A stretch of DNA of 64,000 nucleotides, from positions 611,018 through 675,017 of the forward strand of contig NZ_HE610977.1 in NCBI RefSeq assembly GCF_000285495.1. Reading direction: 5' to 3'. Origin of the DNA: Oceanobacillus massiliensis str. N'diop (GTDB lineage: Bacteria > Bacillota > Bacilli > Bacillales > Amphibacillaceae). The notes under the pieces are model-generated. The model was not told where the DNA came from. It did not search any database and saw only the letters and a program-made list of their open reading frames with translations. How positions within the stretch are numbered: the stretch's first letter is position 1; every line of letters begins with the position of its first letter. Position numbers and translations under genes: made by a program. Below are positions 8,193 to 16,250 of this stretch, in pieces.

Positions 8193-11162
8193 TTATACAC
8201 GCATGATATCGTGAAGATCAATACGATCCATACCTGACGCAGCGTCTGCAATTTCTTTTTTGCAAGTAAATAAGATTACCTGCTGTTTTTCAGCAGCATG
8301 ACCTAGAATGTTCATCATTCTGCTTATCCGAACGGCATCAAAATGGACAAATGCATCATCCATGATAAATGGCAGCCCATGTTCCTTACTCATTATTTCG
8401 CTGATTGCCAATCTTAGCGAAACATAGAGCTGATCAATCGTCCCCTGCGATAATTCTTTAACAGTGTATCGCAGATTTTCATATGATTCTACCTGAAAGG
8501 GATTGCTTTCGGTTGGTGGATAGACATGCTGATACACGTTCCCTGTAATTTCCGTAAAATATTTCTCTGTTGTTTCAATTACTCTTGTTAAATATTTATC
8601 TCGATAGTCTTTCTTAGTCTTGCTCAGCATTTCCTTGGCTGTTTTTAAAATCGACCATTCCCTGGCCGTTTTCTGCAGCTGATCTGTTGCCATTTCATAT
8701 TGATGGAGGCTTTGGGAATAAGAATCAGATGACTCCATTGCGGCAAGATTCGCCCTGAGCGATGCCAGTTCTTCCCTCACCTTTTCCAGTTCGTGTTCCA
8801 AATCCTCTATTGCTTTTACAGTGTACTCTTGGCGCATAAGCAGATTTTCTTCTGTTTCTGCCTTTTCAAGAGCCTCCTTCATACTATCTTCTGGTAATAT
8901 TTTCAACAGCTGATCAACCGTTTTTTTCAGCTCCAGCTGTAATTCCCTCTTTTCATTAAATTGCTTTGCCCGGTAATAAAACAAATCTTCTGTTTCTGCT
9001 TCTGCAATTGTGTATAAGTGCCTGACTTCCATTTCATAGGCAGTTATTTTCTGCTTTAATTCTTCTCTTTTTTCTTCCATTTCGTTTAGCTGTTCCCGGT
9101 AGTTAGAGCGTTCCTGAAGTCTTTCTGATTGTAACTTAACCATATTTGCAATAATGTCCAGCATCGCATCCATATCCAAATCTGCAGCATTTTGCTGGCT
9201 AGCTGATCGCTCTATAAACTCTTCTGCCTTTAAACGAAAGGAAGCAAGCTGCCCCTCTATCTCAGCAGCTTCCCTTATATGTTTCTGCCGATCGTTGTTC
9301 ATTTTTAATATCTGTTTCATGCTGTGATAGAATTCCGGCCAGTAGGCGATGTCGACCCTCTTTAAAAATGGATATGCGTCATATTGCTGATGTATCTGTT
9401 GCTCGAGTATCCTTTCTTTTTCATCAAGCTGCCTTTTCTTCTCTTTCCATTGAATGAAATGAATGCCGCTCAGCTTCTCCTGTTCTTGAAATGCTGCCTG
9501 CTCATTTTTGTTTGTACGATGCATCTCCAGAAGGTTTTCAGCTTCCATTTTTTCAGCTTCTGTTACGTCAATCGGTAAGGGATTGCTATCCGTTTGGAGC
9601 AGTTCGTCCATTTCGTCTACGGAATGTTTTGTCAACAGCCACTGTGCCATGCCGGCTGCAATGAAGAGCATCATTACAGCATATAGCCATCCAATACCAG
9701 CAATAATTGCAGCTCCTCCTGAACAAATGGCTGCAATAATACTTCCTGCCAATACGGTTGAAGAAACCTTTTTCCTTGCAGCTTTCTTTTTCACCCATGT
9801 CTTCTTTCCTTGATCCGATTCCCGTTTCATTTTCTGAAGTAAACTATATTCATTGAATGCATTCACTCTGTCATTTAGCTCGCGAACCTGGGCATCAGTT
9901 AAAAGACCACCTTCTATTTCTTTCATTTGGTTCAATATATAATTACGCTGCTGCTTTAATTGACTTTCTTCATTCGAGATTTGTTCTTTTTCCAATTTAA
10001 GCTGTTCATGTTCATTCCTCAGCTTATTCCAGGTTTTTTCCAGATAAAAAGGAAGTTCAATCCTATCAAGTTCCGTTAACTGCAATCCGATATTCAATCG
10101 GTCTGCTTCTTCGTTCAATTGGAGCTGTTCGTGATCGATTGTATTTCGGATTCTATTAAGTTCCTGTAATTGCATGTCAATCGTCGCTTTGTTATTCAGC
10201 AGGGTCTCTGCTTCCAATTGGGTTTCTTTGGAAAGCAGCCTATGTTCAGCTGCTTCCAACTTACCGTTGTATTTCGTTTCATTTTCCGCTAATATATTCC
10301 ATTCACTTTGCAGCGGCAACAATAATTCTTTCCATTTCTCAAGACGTTCCAATCCACTTTCCGGAAATGATATCTGTTCCGGATAGCCAGCAAGTCTATT
10401 TTCTATTTGATGGTATTCCTGGATGAGCGGGAGCGCCTGTAATTGTTTGTCGATGGCGAACATCTTCGCTTTTTCGTCTTTTAGATTTGATTGCAGGGCA
10501 GTCAATTGACGATCATAAAGCTCAATGGATTCCGTCTTATCCCGGTAAGAGGCTTCCGTCTCGCGAAAGCTTTGTAAGGAGGCAGAAATAGTTTTCAGTT
10601 CGTTAATTTGCTGGTTAATCGCAGGTTTATTTCCTTTGGGTTTAAAAAGCTCTCCAATCCGTGTCTCCAAGCGCTTTTCAATCGAATAAATACTTGCTGA
10701 ACCAGTTAATCCAATACCAAGGAGGATTTCACCTAAGTCCTCGTCCTTCATCGTCCGAATATCCGCCAAATCTAAAGCAGAAAAGGAAAAGATAGACTCG
10801 TATGTTTTGACTGTCATCCCGTTCAACCTTTTTTGCAGCCATGCCTCATCATGGACATTTCCATCCCGTGTAAAGCATATGGCGGCGCCGTTTTGGACTT
10901 CGTCAAAGCGCTCAATGTTAAAAACCCCAATTTCAGGGTCATCAAGGGTCATCCTTCCCCCCATCTTACCGCTGGTTTTAGGGCGGTAGAAGTTGCGCTG
11001 TTTTGGTGGAAGACCAAACAGCATAAATAGAATAAACTTTTGAATGGTAGTTTTCCCTGACTCGTTTTCACCATAAATGCATATTGCCGATTCCGGAGAA
11101 AAATCGACGTTATAATCAACCCATTTTCCAAATCCATTTATCGTTGCACTTCGGATCTTCAA
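8193..11162 (-). CDS. yhaN: SbcC/Rad50-like membrane-associated ATPase YhaN
   Basis: Large SMC/Rad50-type ATPase, probable partner of the YhaO nuclease in DNA end metabolism. It has Walker A GENESGKTT (about residue 34), long coiled-coil arms (about 180-470 and 520-820), the ABC signature LSQGTIDQL (about 900) and Walker B LPFIMDDAFVHFD (about 935). Unlike SbcC, the middle holds two hydrophobic segments (about 473-520, TVLAGSIIAAICSGGAAIIAG and onward) instead of a clear zinc hook, so it may sit at the membrane. The start is TTG 11162, with GGGTGA supplied by the end of yhaO, 5 bp away. Confidence 0.93.
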   Translation of the reverse strand: MKIRSATINGFGKWVDYNVDFSPESAICIYGENESGKTTIQKFILFMLFGLPPKQRNFYRPKTSGKMGGRMTLDDPEIGVFNIERFDEVQNGAAICFTRDGNVHDEAWLQKRLNGMTVKTYESIFSFSALDLADIRTMKDEDLGEILLGIGLTGSASIYSIEKRLETRIGELFKPKGNKPAINQQINELKTISASLQSFRETEASYRDKTESIELYDRQLTALQSNLKDEKAKMFAIDKQLQALPLIQEYHQIENRLAGYPEQISFPESGLERLEKWKELLLPLQSEWNILAENETKYNGKLEAAEHRLLSKETQLEAETLLNNKATIDMQLQELNRIRNTIDHEQLQLNEEADRLNIGLQLTELDRIELPFYLEKTWNKLRNEHEQLKLEKEQISNEESQLKQQRNYILNQMKEIEGGLLTDAQVRELNDRVNAFNEYSLLQKMKRESDQGKKTWVKKKAARKKVSSTVLAGSIIAAICSGGAAIIAGIGWLYAVMMLFIAAGMAQWLLTKHSVDEMDELLQTDSNPLPIDVTEAEKMEAENLLEMHRTNKNEQAAFQEQEKLSGIHFIQWKEKKRQLDEKERILEQQIHQQYDAYPFLKRVDIAYWPEFYHSMKQILKMNNDRQKHIREAAEIEGQLASFRLKAEEFIERSASQQNAADLDMDAMLDIIANMVKLQSERLQERSNYREQLNEMEEKREELKQKITAYEMEVRHLYTIAEAETEDLFYYRAKQFNEKRELQLELKKTVDQLLKILPEDSMKEALEKAETEENLLMRQEYTVKAIEDLEHELEKVREELASLRANLAAMESSDSYSQSLHQYEMATDQLQKTAREWSILKTAKEMLSKTKKDYRDKYLTRVIETTEKYFTEITGNVYQHVYPPTESNPFQVESYENLRYTVKELSQGTIDQLYVSLRLAISEIMSKEHGLPFIMDDAFVHFDAVRISRMMNILGHAAEKQQVILFTCKKEIADAASGMDRIDLHDIMRV

Positions 11163-11167
11163 CTATT

Positions 11168-12388
11168 TCACCCTTTCAGCAGTTCATTGACAAGAAGCTG
11201 CTTTGCTTCTTCTTTTATCTCTTGCTCTTCCTCTTCAGACAGTACATTTAAATATTTCCTTGCCTGCCGATGCTGATAGAGCTCGCTGACAAATGGGAGA
11301 ATGGATTCCTTTTCAAAGTGATGTGACAATTCTCCGATAAAATGTGTTTCTTTTAAAAGCTCCTGCCCATAAATGTCGGTATCTATATGTACGGAGACTC
11401 TGAAGATAAACTTCCAATTTTGCTGATTGCTTGTAGTTTCATTCACAAGATCTATCACATCTTCAACCAGTTTCTCGTTCTCCCATTCTTTTAACCGTAT
11501 GGACTCGCTCCGCAAGGTCACATCCAACAGCTGCGGAGTATCCGCTTCTGCCAAAGCGTTCAGGATGAATTTTTCCAGATCATGTATTTGCTTGCATTCC
11601 GAGACGCTGATTTCGATTGCCTGAAACTGAATTGCCTGCAGAGGAAGGAAAGATAGCTTGGTCTCATTCTCCCGTAATATCACATGATAGCAGCCCTTCT
11701 CACCTGTTTCCTTCCTGTTCCGCCCTTGAAGGTTACCAGGATATAGAATTGGTGGGGATTGCTTTAGAATCTCCCGTTTATGGATATGCCCAAGCGCCCA
11801 ATAATGGAAGTTTTCCTTAAGCAGTTCATTTATTTGAAATGGTGCATATACATCATGCTCGGTATTGCTTACAATACTTCCATGCAGCATCGCAATATGA
11901 AATGGTATCTGCGGATTGCATATTTTATATTCTGCAGCTTTCCTATCAAGAACTGCCCGGTTCTCATAGCTGAATCCATAAATCCGCGCTAATTCCTTGC
12001 CATCTTTCATAAAGGTAAAATGACTAACCTTTTCACCTGAAAATATAAAAACATTATCTGGATATGCCACCGGATGGACATTTCCTTTTATGTAATCGTG
12101 ATTTCCATAGGACAAATAAACATTAATCCCGTGCTTCTGCAATCTTTCAAAAGATTTGCGTAGCCGGATCTGTGCTTTCAAGCTCTGCTTTTCGTTATCG
12201 AATAAATCTCCGGCAATCACTAAAAAGTCGACATTTCGGTCAATAGCCGCCTCGACCAGATGATCCAAGGCCATAAACGTACTTTCCCTCATTTCCTGGA
12301 AAATGGATGCAGGGGCATGTGCCATACCTTTAAACGGACTGTCCAGATGCAGATCAGCAGCATGGATAAAAGAAACCTGCTCTGCCAT
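11168..12388 (-). CDS. yhaO: SbcD/Mre11-like metallophosphoesterase YhaO
   Basis: DNA nuclease-type calcineurin-like phosphoesterase. Metal-binding motifs of the Mre11 fold are all visible: HAADLHLDSP (about 10), VIAGDLFDNE (about 57), YGNHDY (about 95), LHGS (about 170) and GHIH (about 198). It starts with ATG after GGGAGGG and is followed at 5 bp by yhaN, so nuclease and ATPase are co-expressed. A LexA-box-like palindrome lies 57-70 bp upstream of the start. The C-terminal 200 residues are the capping region, and length 406 is normal. Confidence 0.93.
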   Translation of the reverse strand: MAEQVSFIHAADLHLDSPFKGMAHAPASIFQEMRESTFMALDHLVEAAIDRNVDFLVIAGDLFDNEKQSLKAQIRLRKSFERLQKHGINVYLSYGNHDYIKGNVHPVAYPDNVFIFSGEKVSHFTFMKDGKELARIYGFSYENRAVLDRKAAEYKICNPQIPFHIAMLHGSIVSNTEHDVYAPFQINELLKENFHYWALGHIHKREILKQSPPILYPGNLQGRNRKETGEKGCYHVILRENETKLSFLPLQAIQFQAIEISVSECKQIHDLEKFILNALAEADTPQLLDVTLRSESIRLKEWENEKLVEDVIDLVNETTSNQQNWKFIFRVSVHIDTDIYGQELLKETHFIGELSHHFEKESILPFVSELYQHRQARKYLNVLSEEEEQEIKEEAKQLLVNELLKG

Positions 12389-12443
12389 ATAATTCCCTCC
12401 CTTGCCTTTTGATACTTATCTCCATTCTATCAAAGCAAACAAT

Positions 12444-12457
12444 AGAATGCACGTTCT
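12444..12457 (-). promoter_or_regulatory. Possible LexA (SOS) box upstream of yhaO
   Basis: Minus-strand AGAACGTGCATTCT matches 11 of 14 positions of the Bacillus LexA consensus CGAACRNRYGTTCG, 57-70 bp before the yhaO start. yhaO is, as I recall, reported in the B. subtilis LexA regulon. Imperfect match, so tentative. Confidence 0.4.
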
Positions 12458-12619
12458 ACATCAGAAAAAAACTTCCTAATATAGGTATAAAATCGACATA
12501 CTAACCATCTCCTATGATTCTTTCATTACTCCCTTTGGCAGCAACTGGAATCGAAATACAAAAATTGATAGAAACAGGAAGACTCTTATGTGGGCAAGCG
12601 GTAAACATTCCTGGTAACG

Positions 12620-12665
12620 AAAAAGGGCGACAACGATACGCTATTGATATCGATGTCGCCCTTTT
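12620..12665. terminator. Terminator of the sulfoquinovose synthase-like gene
   Basis: AAAAGGGCGACA / TGTCGCCCTTTT inverted repeat with further partial pairing inside; A and T tracts on both sides. Confidence 0.85.
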
Positions 12666-12697
12666 CACTTATTAGGTTATTGTATTTTTTCCACCTA

Positions 12698-13930
12698 TTA
12701 AACCAAATCCTTAGACCTTCCAACAAGGACACCTGGCTGTTGTTCCTGTGTCCACGTGCTCTTCGCCGGAATTTTAGAATGGTCTGCTCGATGGGCATAT
12801 TTTTTTGCAACCTTCGAAACTTCCTGCAGCAACCCTTCATTTAACGTAATCGGTTCTAGACCTTTTGATAAGAAGAGGTCATTTTTAACGTGCAGTTCAT
12901 TTTCTGCAGACTCTTTTCGTGGATTAGAAACATATGCTATCTCGCCACCAGTAAGCTCACTGATAAGCTTGGCCAAATCATTGACTCGATGGGTTTCAGT
13001 CATTTGGTTAAATATCATCACCCGATCCTCGCGGCTTGGGGGATTCTCAATCGCCAGCTGGATACAGCGAACCGTGTCTTGGATATGAATAAACGCTCGA
13101 GTCTGTCCACCTGTTCCATGAACGGTAATTGGATGATCTACTGCAGCCTGCATAAGAAAACGATTTAATACGGTCCCATAATCACCATCATAATCAAAGC
13201 GATTGATTAATCTTTCATCCAATTTAGTTTCTTTCGTATTCGTTCCCCAAACGATTCCTTGATGGAGATCTGTGATTCTGACGCTATCATTCTTATTATA
13301 GAATTGGAAGAGCAGCTGATCTTGTGACTTCGTCATATGGTAGACTGAACCAGGATTTGTCGGATAAAGGATTTGCTGATCAACCCTCTCTCCTGTTTCT
13401 GTCTTAACTTCAACGTCAAGATAGCCCTCAGGAATCTTCATACCAGCAGTTCCATAACCATAGACTCCCATTGTTCCTAAATGAACAAGATGGATATCAA
13501 GTCCAGAATCGACAATGGCACATAACACATTATGTGTCGCATTCAAATTATTATCAATCGTATAACGCTTATGCTTTGGCGATTTCATGGAATACGGGGC
13601 AGAACGCTGCTCGGCAAAGTGTATAATGACGTCAGGCTGCTCGTCCTTCAATACTTTCAATAAATGATCATATTCATCTGCAATATTGATATTATAGTAA
13701 CCAATCTTCTTCCCGGAAACCTCTTCCCATACCCTTAATCTCGTACCGATTGGCTGAATTGGTGTTAATGATTCAGCTTCCAATTCATTATCAATATTGC
13801 GTCGAGATAAATTATCAATGATAATAACTTCATGTCCCGCATTCGAAAGATGAAGACTTGTTGGCCATCCACAAAACCCATCCCCGCCTAAGACAATAAT
13901 TTTTTTAAAGTTCTTATCTTCTAAGTTCAA
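12698..13930 (-). CDS. NAD-dependent epimerase, UDP-sulfoquinovose synthase-like
   Basis: SDR-fold nucleotide-sugar enzyme resembling SQD1/SqdB, which makes UDP-sulfoquinovose from UDP-glucose and sulfite. It has the Rossmann motif VLGGDGFCGW (about residues 12-22), EQRSAPYSMKSPKH (about 103-117), TMGVYG and catalytic YHMTK (about 195). SQD1-type blocks follow: DLHQGIVWG, DERLINRFDYDGDYGTVLNRFLMQAAVDHPITVHGTGGQTRAFIHIQDTVRC. The start is TTG 13930 with AAGGATG 7-8 nt upstream. It is a lone transcription unit with its own terminator; no SQDG synthase or sulfite supply gene is adjacent. The family call is firm, the exact product sugar less so. Confidence 0.8.
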   Translation of the reverse strand: MNLEDKNFKKIIVLGGDGFCGWPTSLHLSNAGHEVIIIDNLSRRNIDNELEAESLTPIQPIGTRLRVWEEVSGKKIGYYNINIADEYDHLLKVLKDEQPDVIIHFAEQRSAPYSMKSPKHKRYTIDNNLNATHNVLCAIVDSGLDIHLVHLGTMGVYGYGTAGMKIPEGYLDVEVKTETGERVDQQILYPTNPGSVYHMTKSQDQLLFQFYNKNDSVRITDLHQGIVWGTNTKETKLDERLINRFDYDGDYGTVLNRFLMQAAVDHPITVHGTGGQTRAFIHIQDTVRCIQLAIENPPSREDRVMIFNQMTETHRVNDLAKLISELTGGEIAYVSNPRKESAENELHVKNDLFLSKGLEPITLNEGLLQEVSKVAKKYAHRADHSKIPAKSTWTQEQQPGVLVGRSKDLV

Positions 13931-14514
13931 TTTCTATCATCCTTTGTCTGTTATTCTATCTTCAAATTTTAAAGAAGGTATAGGAGAACCAACTCTTATT
14001 ATATTCAAAGTATAACTTGAATAATAAAATAAAAACAACAATTTACCATAACAGCGATTTTTGATACTGGTTTTGTTTATACACAATCGATAGCCTTTTT
14101 CGAAAATATCAGCCTGTTTCACCGGCTTAGCAATTTTTTTGGAGAACATCTATACCCTGGATACGTACGTTAATCAGTATTCATGAAAACTTATTCGTAT
14201 TGTTGACGTTTTCCAAATTAGTATTTTATTCCCAGTTGAAAAGTGATTACCGTAATGCGTTGCTGCCACCTCCTATTCCATCAGTTGAATGCCTAAAAAA
14301 TTGTCTTTAACGTATTTTACGTTTATCAATCAATAAAAATGAATAACGATTGAGGAAACAGACTCCACAATCGTTATTCACTATAAAGCTATGGATTTTC
14401 ATAATGGAAAGCGAAGCTACTATATTTCTATAAAGAGAGGAATTTTACTAGGTGGGTTTGGAAAGGATGTTATTGTTTAATGGAATAGACTGCAGAGCAA
14501 GATCGGCGCTATTC
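13931..14514. other. Intergenic region, no convincing gene
   Basis: About 580 bp. A 70-codon minus-strand ORF (13937-14149) directly ahead of the epimerase has no recognisable homology and no clear ribosome site. The only structured element is the cotJ terminator hairpin. Confidence 0.55.
14342..14378 (-). terminator. Probable terminator of cotJABC
   Basis: Perfect 11-bp arms AATAACGATTG / CAATCGTTATT around a 15-nt loop, followed on the minus strand by CATTTTTATT. It lies 137 bp after the cotJC stop. Confidence 0.65.
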
Positions 14515-15084
14515 TTAGAAAACTTTCTTTGTTGTTCTGTCTTCTATCAGAATCTCTACCGCTTCTCTAAAGCGCTGTGAATGAACAATCTCTCTTTCTC
14601 TTAGATATTTCAGACCATCATTTAAGTCCGGATCATCCGACATATCTATAATCCACTGATAGGTTGCACGGGCCTTCTCCTCAGCGGCAATATCCTCATA
14701 GAGATCTGCAATCGGGTCACCTTTGGCCTGAATGTACGAAGCTGTGAAAGGAACACCAGCTGCATCATGATAGAAAAGCGCCTTATCATGATTGACATAG
14801 TGGTCTCCAAGACCTGCTGCTTTTAACTGTTCTGGGGTAGCATCCTTGGTCAGCTTATAAACCATGGTTGCTATCATCTCGAGATGGGCAAATTCTTCTG
14901 TCCCAATATCATTTAACAGTCCTACTACCTTGTCTGGAATGGTATACCGCTGATTCAGATATCTGAGAGCGGCGGCCAGTTCTCCATCAGCACCTCCATA
15001 TTGTTCAATTAGGAACTTTGCCAGCATTGGATTGCACGTGCCTACTCTAACTGGATATTGGAGCTTTTTTTCATAATACCACAT
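14515..15084 (-). CDS. cotJC: Spore coat protein CotJC (manganese catalase family)
   Basis: Inner spore coat protein of the Mn-catalase ferritin-like fold. The sequence follows CotJC throughout: MWYYEKKLQYPV, NPMLAKFLIEQYGGADGELAAALRYL, IGTEEFAHLEMI, YEDIAAEEKARATYQWI and REREIVHSQRF, with paired Glu/His residues as dimetal ligands. ATG 15090 is also in frame but sits only 2-3 nt from GAGGGGG; ATG 15084 has normal spacing and the family N-terminus. It is the last gene of cotJABC, expected to be SigE-controlled in the mother cell. Confidence 0.95.
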   Translation of the reverse strand: MWYYEKKLQYPVRVGTCNPMLAKFLIEQYGGADGELAAALRYLNQRYTIPDKVVGLLNDIGTEEFAHLEMIATMVYKLTKDATPEQLKAAGLGDHYVNHDKALFYHDAAGVPFTASYIQAKGDPIADLYEDIAAEEKARATYQWIIDMSDDPDLNDGLKYLREREIVHSQRFREAVEILIEDRTTKKVF

Positions 15085-15169
15085 TCCCATTTCCCCCTCG
15101 CCGTTACTTCATTCCCTTACATTATCAGTAATACAAACTAATAAATTCACTTGAAGACTTCAAAAAACT

Positions 15170-15275
15170 TGAATTTAGGTAGAAACTTTTAACAGCAACT
15201 TTAGATAAAAACTTCGAATTAAAAATTCAAATAGAACATTTAAGTAGAAAATTAAATAGAAACTTAAATAGAAAC
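15170..15275. repeat. AT-rich short-repeat stretch between cotJB and cotJC
   Basis: Degenerate copies of a 12-16 bp motif (TTAAATAGAAAC, ATTTAAGTAGAAAA and similar) fill the cotJB-cotJC gap, which is otherwise unusually long for this operon. No function apparent. Confidence 0.4.
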
Positions 15276-15283
15276 AAGTTGAA

Positions 15284-15547
15284 TCAAACCTGCCACGGCC
15301 ACGGTGTATCATTCCAATTCCAAGGATAACCGGAAAAACTTTTTCCAAAGTGCATAAGCGGACCAAATTGTTGTTCAAATTGAATCTTTAACTCCATACT
15401 CCTTTTCGAAAGATCGTTAAACTGCTTTATGGCTTCGTAATCGTCGGGATGGGTATCCAAGTATAAGTTTAATTCAAGTACGACAAAATCATTTGCTTGG
15501 ATCTCTTCAAGCAGCACGTAAAATTCAGGTGGCATTTCCTTATTCAT
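15284..15547 (-). CDS. cotJB: Spore coat protein CotJB
   Basis: Small coat protein (87 aa) of the CotJB family: PEFYVLLEEIQANDFVVLELNLYLDTHPDDYEAI in the N-terminal half and the tryptophan-rich ending YPWNWNDTPWPWQV. Two tandem ATGs (15550, 15547) follow AAGGGGGG; the second has better spacing. The start overlaps the end of cotJA by 8 bp, giving translational coupling. It is needed with CotJA and CotJC for a minor coat layer in B. subtilis. Confidence 0.92.
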   Translation of the reverse strand: MNKEMPPEFYVLLEEIQANDFVVLELNLYLDTHPDDYEAIKQFNDLSKRSMELKIQFEQQFGPLMHFGKSFSGYPWNWNDTPWPWQV

Positions 15548-15767
15548 CATTATCCCCCCTTTGCTGTGGATTGGGATATGGACTATAAAGCTGCGGCCAG
15601 AGTGTGCCAGCATAAAGCGCTTCTTTTGCGGTTTGGAATTGTGCTAATCCCGGTGGCTGGAAACCCATATACAGCTGCGGCGGAGTGGAATAGCTCTTCA
15701 CTCTTATTGGCTTGCAAGGATCAAATGGACTAATGTACGGCTCCCAATATTTATATTGTGTAGGCAT
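15540..15767 (-). CDS. cotJA: Spore coat-associated protein CotJA
   Basis: 75-residue Pro/Tyr-rich protein with the CotJA pattern YISPFDPCKPIRVKSYSTPPQLYMGFQPPGLAQF and ALYAGTLWPQLYSPY. AAAGGAGG lies 6 nt before ATG. It is the first gene of the cotJABC operon. Upstream on the minus strand, GAATA followed about 16 nt later by CATATATA loosely fits a SigE promoter, the expected mother-cell regulator; this is tentative. Confidence 0.92.
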   Translation of the reverse strand: MPTQYKYWEPYISPFDPCKPIRVKSYSTPPQLYMGFQPPGLAQFQTAKEALYAGTLWPQLYSPYPNPQQRGDNDE

Positions 15768-15940
15768 AGTATCCTCCTTTCTAATGCAAACGTATCTCCA
15801 ATATATATGTGCCTAATTCCAATTCTATTCCTTGAATCTTTCTGTTTGATACAACTTCAACCACCCTTCATTTCCCAGGAGAATCTGACCAAAGCCATCG
15901 TTTTATATTAAACACAACAGTGCAACTTTTATTTCATCAC

Positions 15941-15967
15941 AAAAAAAAGCACTGCAAACGCAGTGCT
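15941..15967 (-). terminator. Terminator of csoR-copA-copZ
   Basis: AGCACTGC / GCAGTGCT stem with an AAAC loop; on the minus strand followed by eight T residues. It lies 47 bp after the copZ stop. Confidence 0.93.
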
Positions 15968-16013
15968 GATTGATTTGAGAGTTGTTGAAACTCCATTATT
16001 TTCTGTAGCCTAA

Positions 16014-16220
16014 TTAAGCTACAACATCATAGCCTTGTTCTTCTACAGCCAGACGCATGGCATCCAATGTTACTTCTGCTTCATCATATGTTACGTCAAC
16101 CTTACCGGAAGCAAGATTCACTTCAGCACTTTTGACGCCATTCAATTCATTCAGGGCACCTTCCACCGACATTTTGCAATGCCCGCAAGTCATTCCTATT
16201 ACACTTAAAGTAGTTTTCAT
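16014..16220 (-). CDS. copZ: Copper chaperone CopZ
   Basis: 68-residue cytosolic HMA-fold copper chaperone that hands Cu(I) to CopA. The metal site is GMTCGHC (residues 9-15). GGAGGG precedes ATG. It is the last gene of csoR-copA-copZ, 30 bp after copA. The copper ligands are intact and the length is standard. Confidence 0.96.
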   Translation of the reverse strand: MKTTLSVIGMTCGHCKMSVEGALNELNGVKSAEVNLASGKVDVTYDEAEVTLDAMRLAVEEQGYDVVA

Positions 16221-16250
16221 TCTTTATCCCTCCTTCAAAATCAACGATGA

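Larger units (their letters stand above)
12389..12697. other. Intergenic region yhaO / sulfoquinovose synthase-like gene
   Basis: About 310 bp without a convincing gene. It holds the yhaO promoter region with the LexA-like palindrome and the terminator of the epimerase gene; nothing else recognised. Confidence 0.6.

Noticed and set aside
13937-14149. 70-codon ORF directly upstream of the sulfoquinovose synthase-like gene
   Set aside because: No recognisable domain, no good Shine-Dalgarno, low-complexity content; could be the gene's 5' leader.
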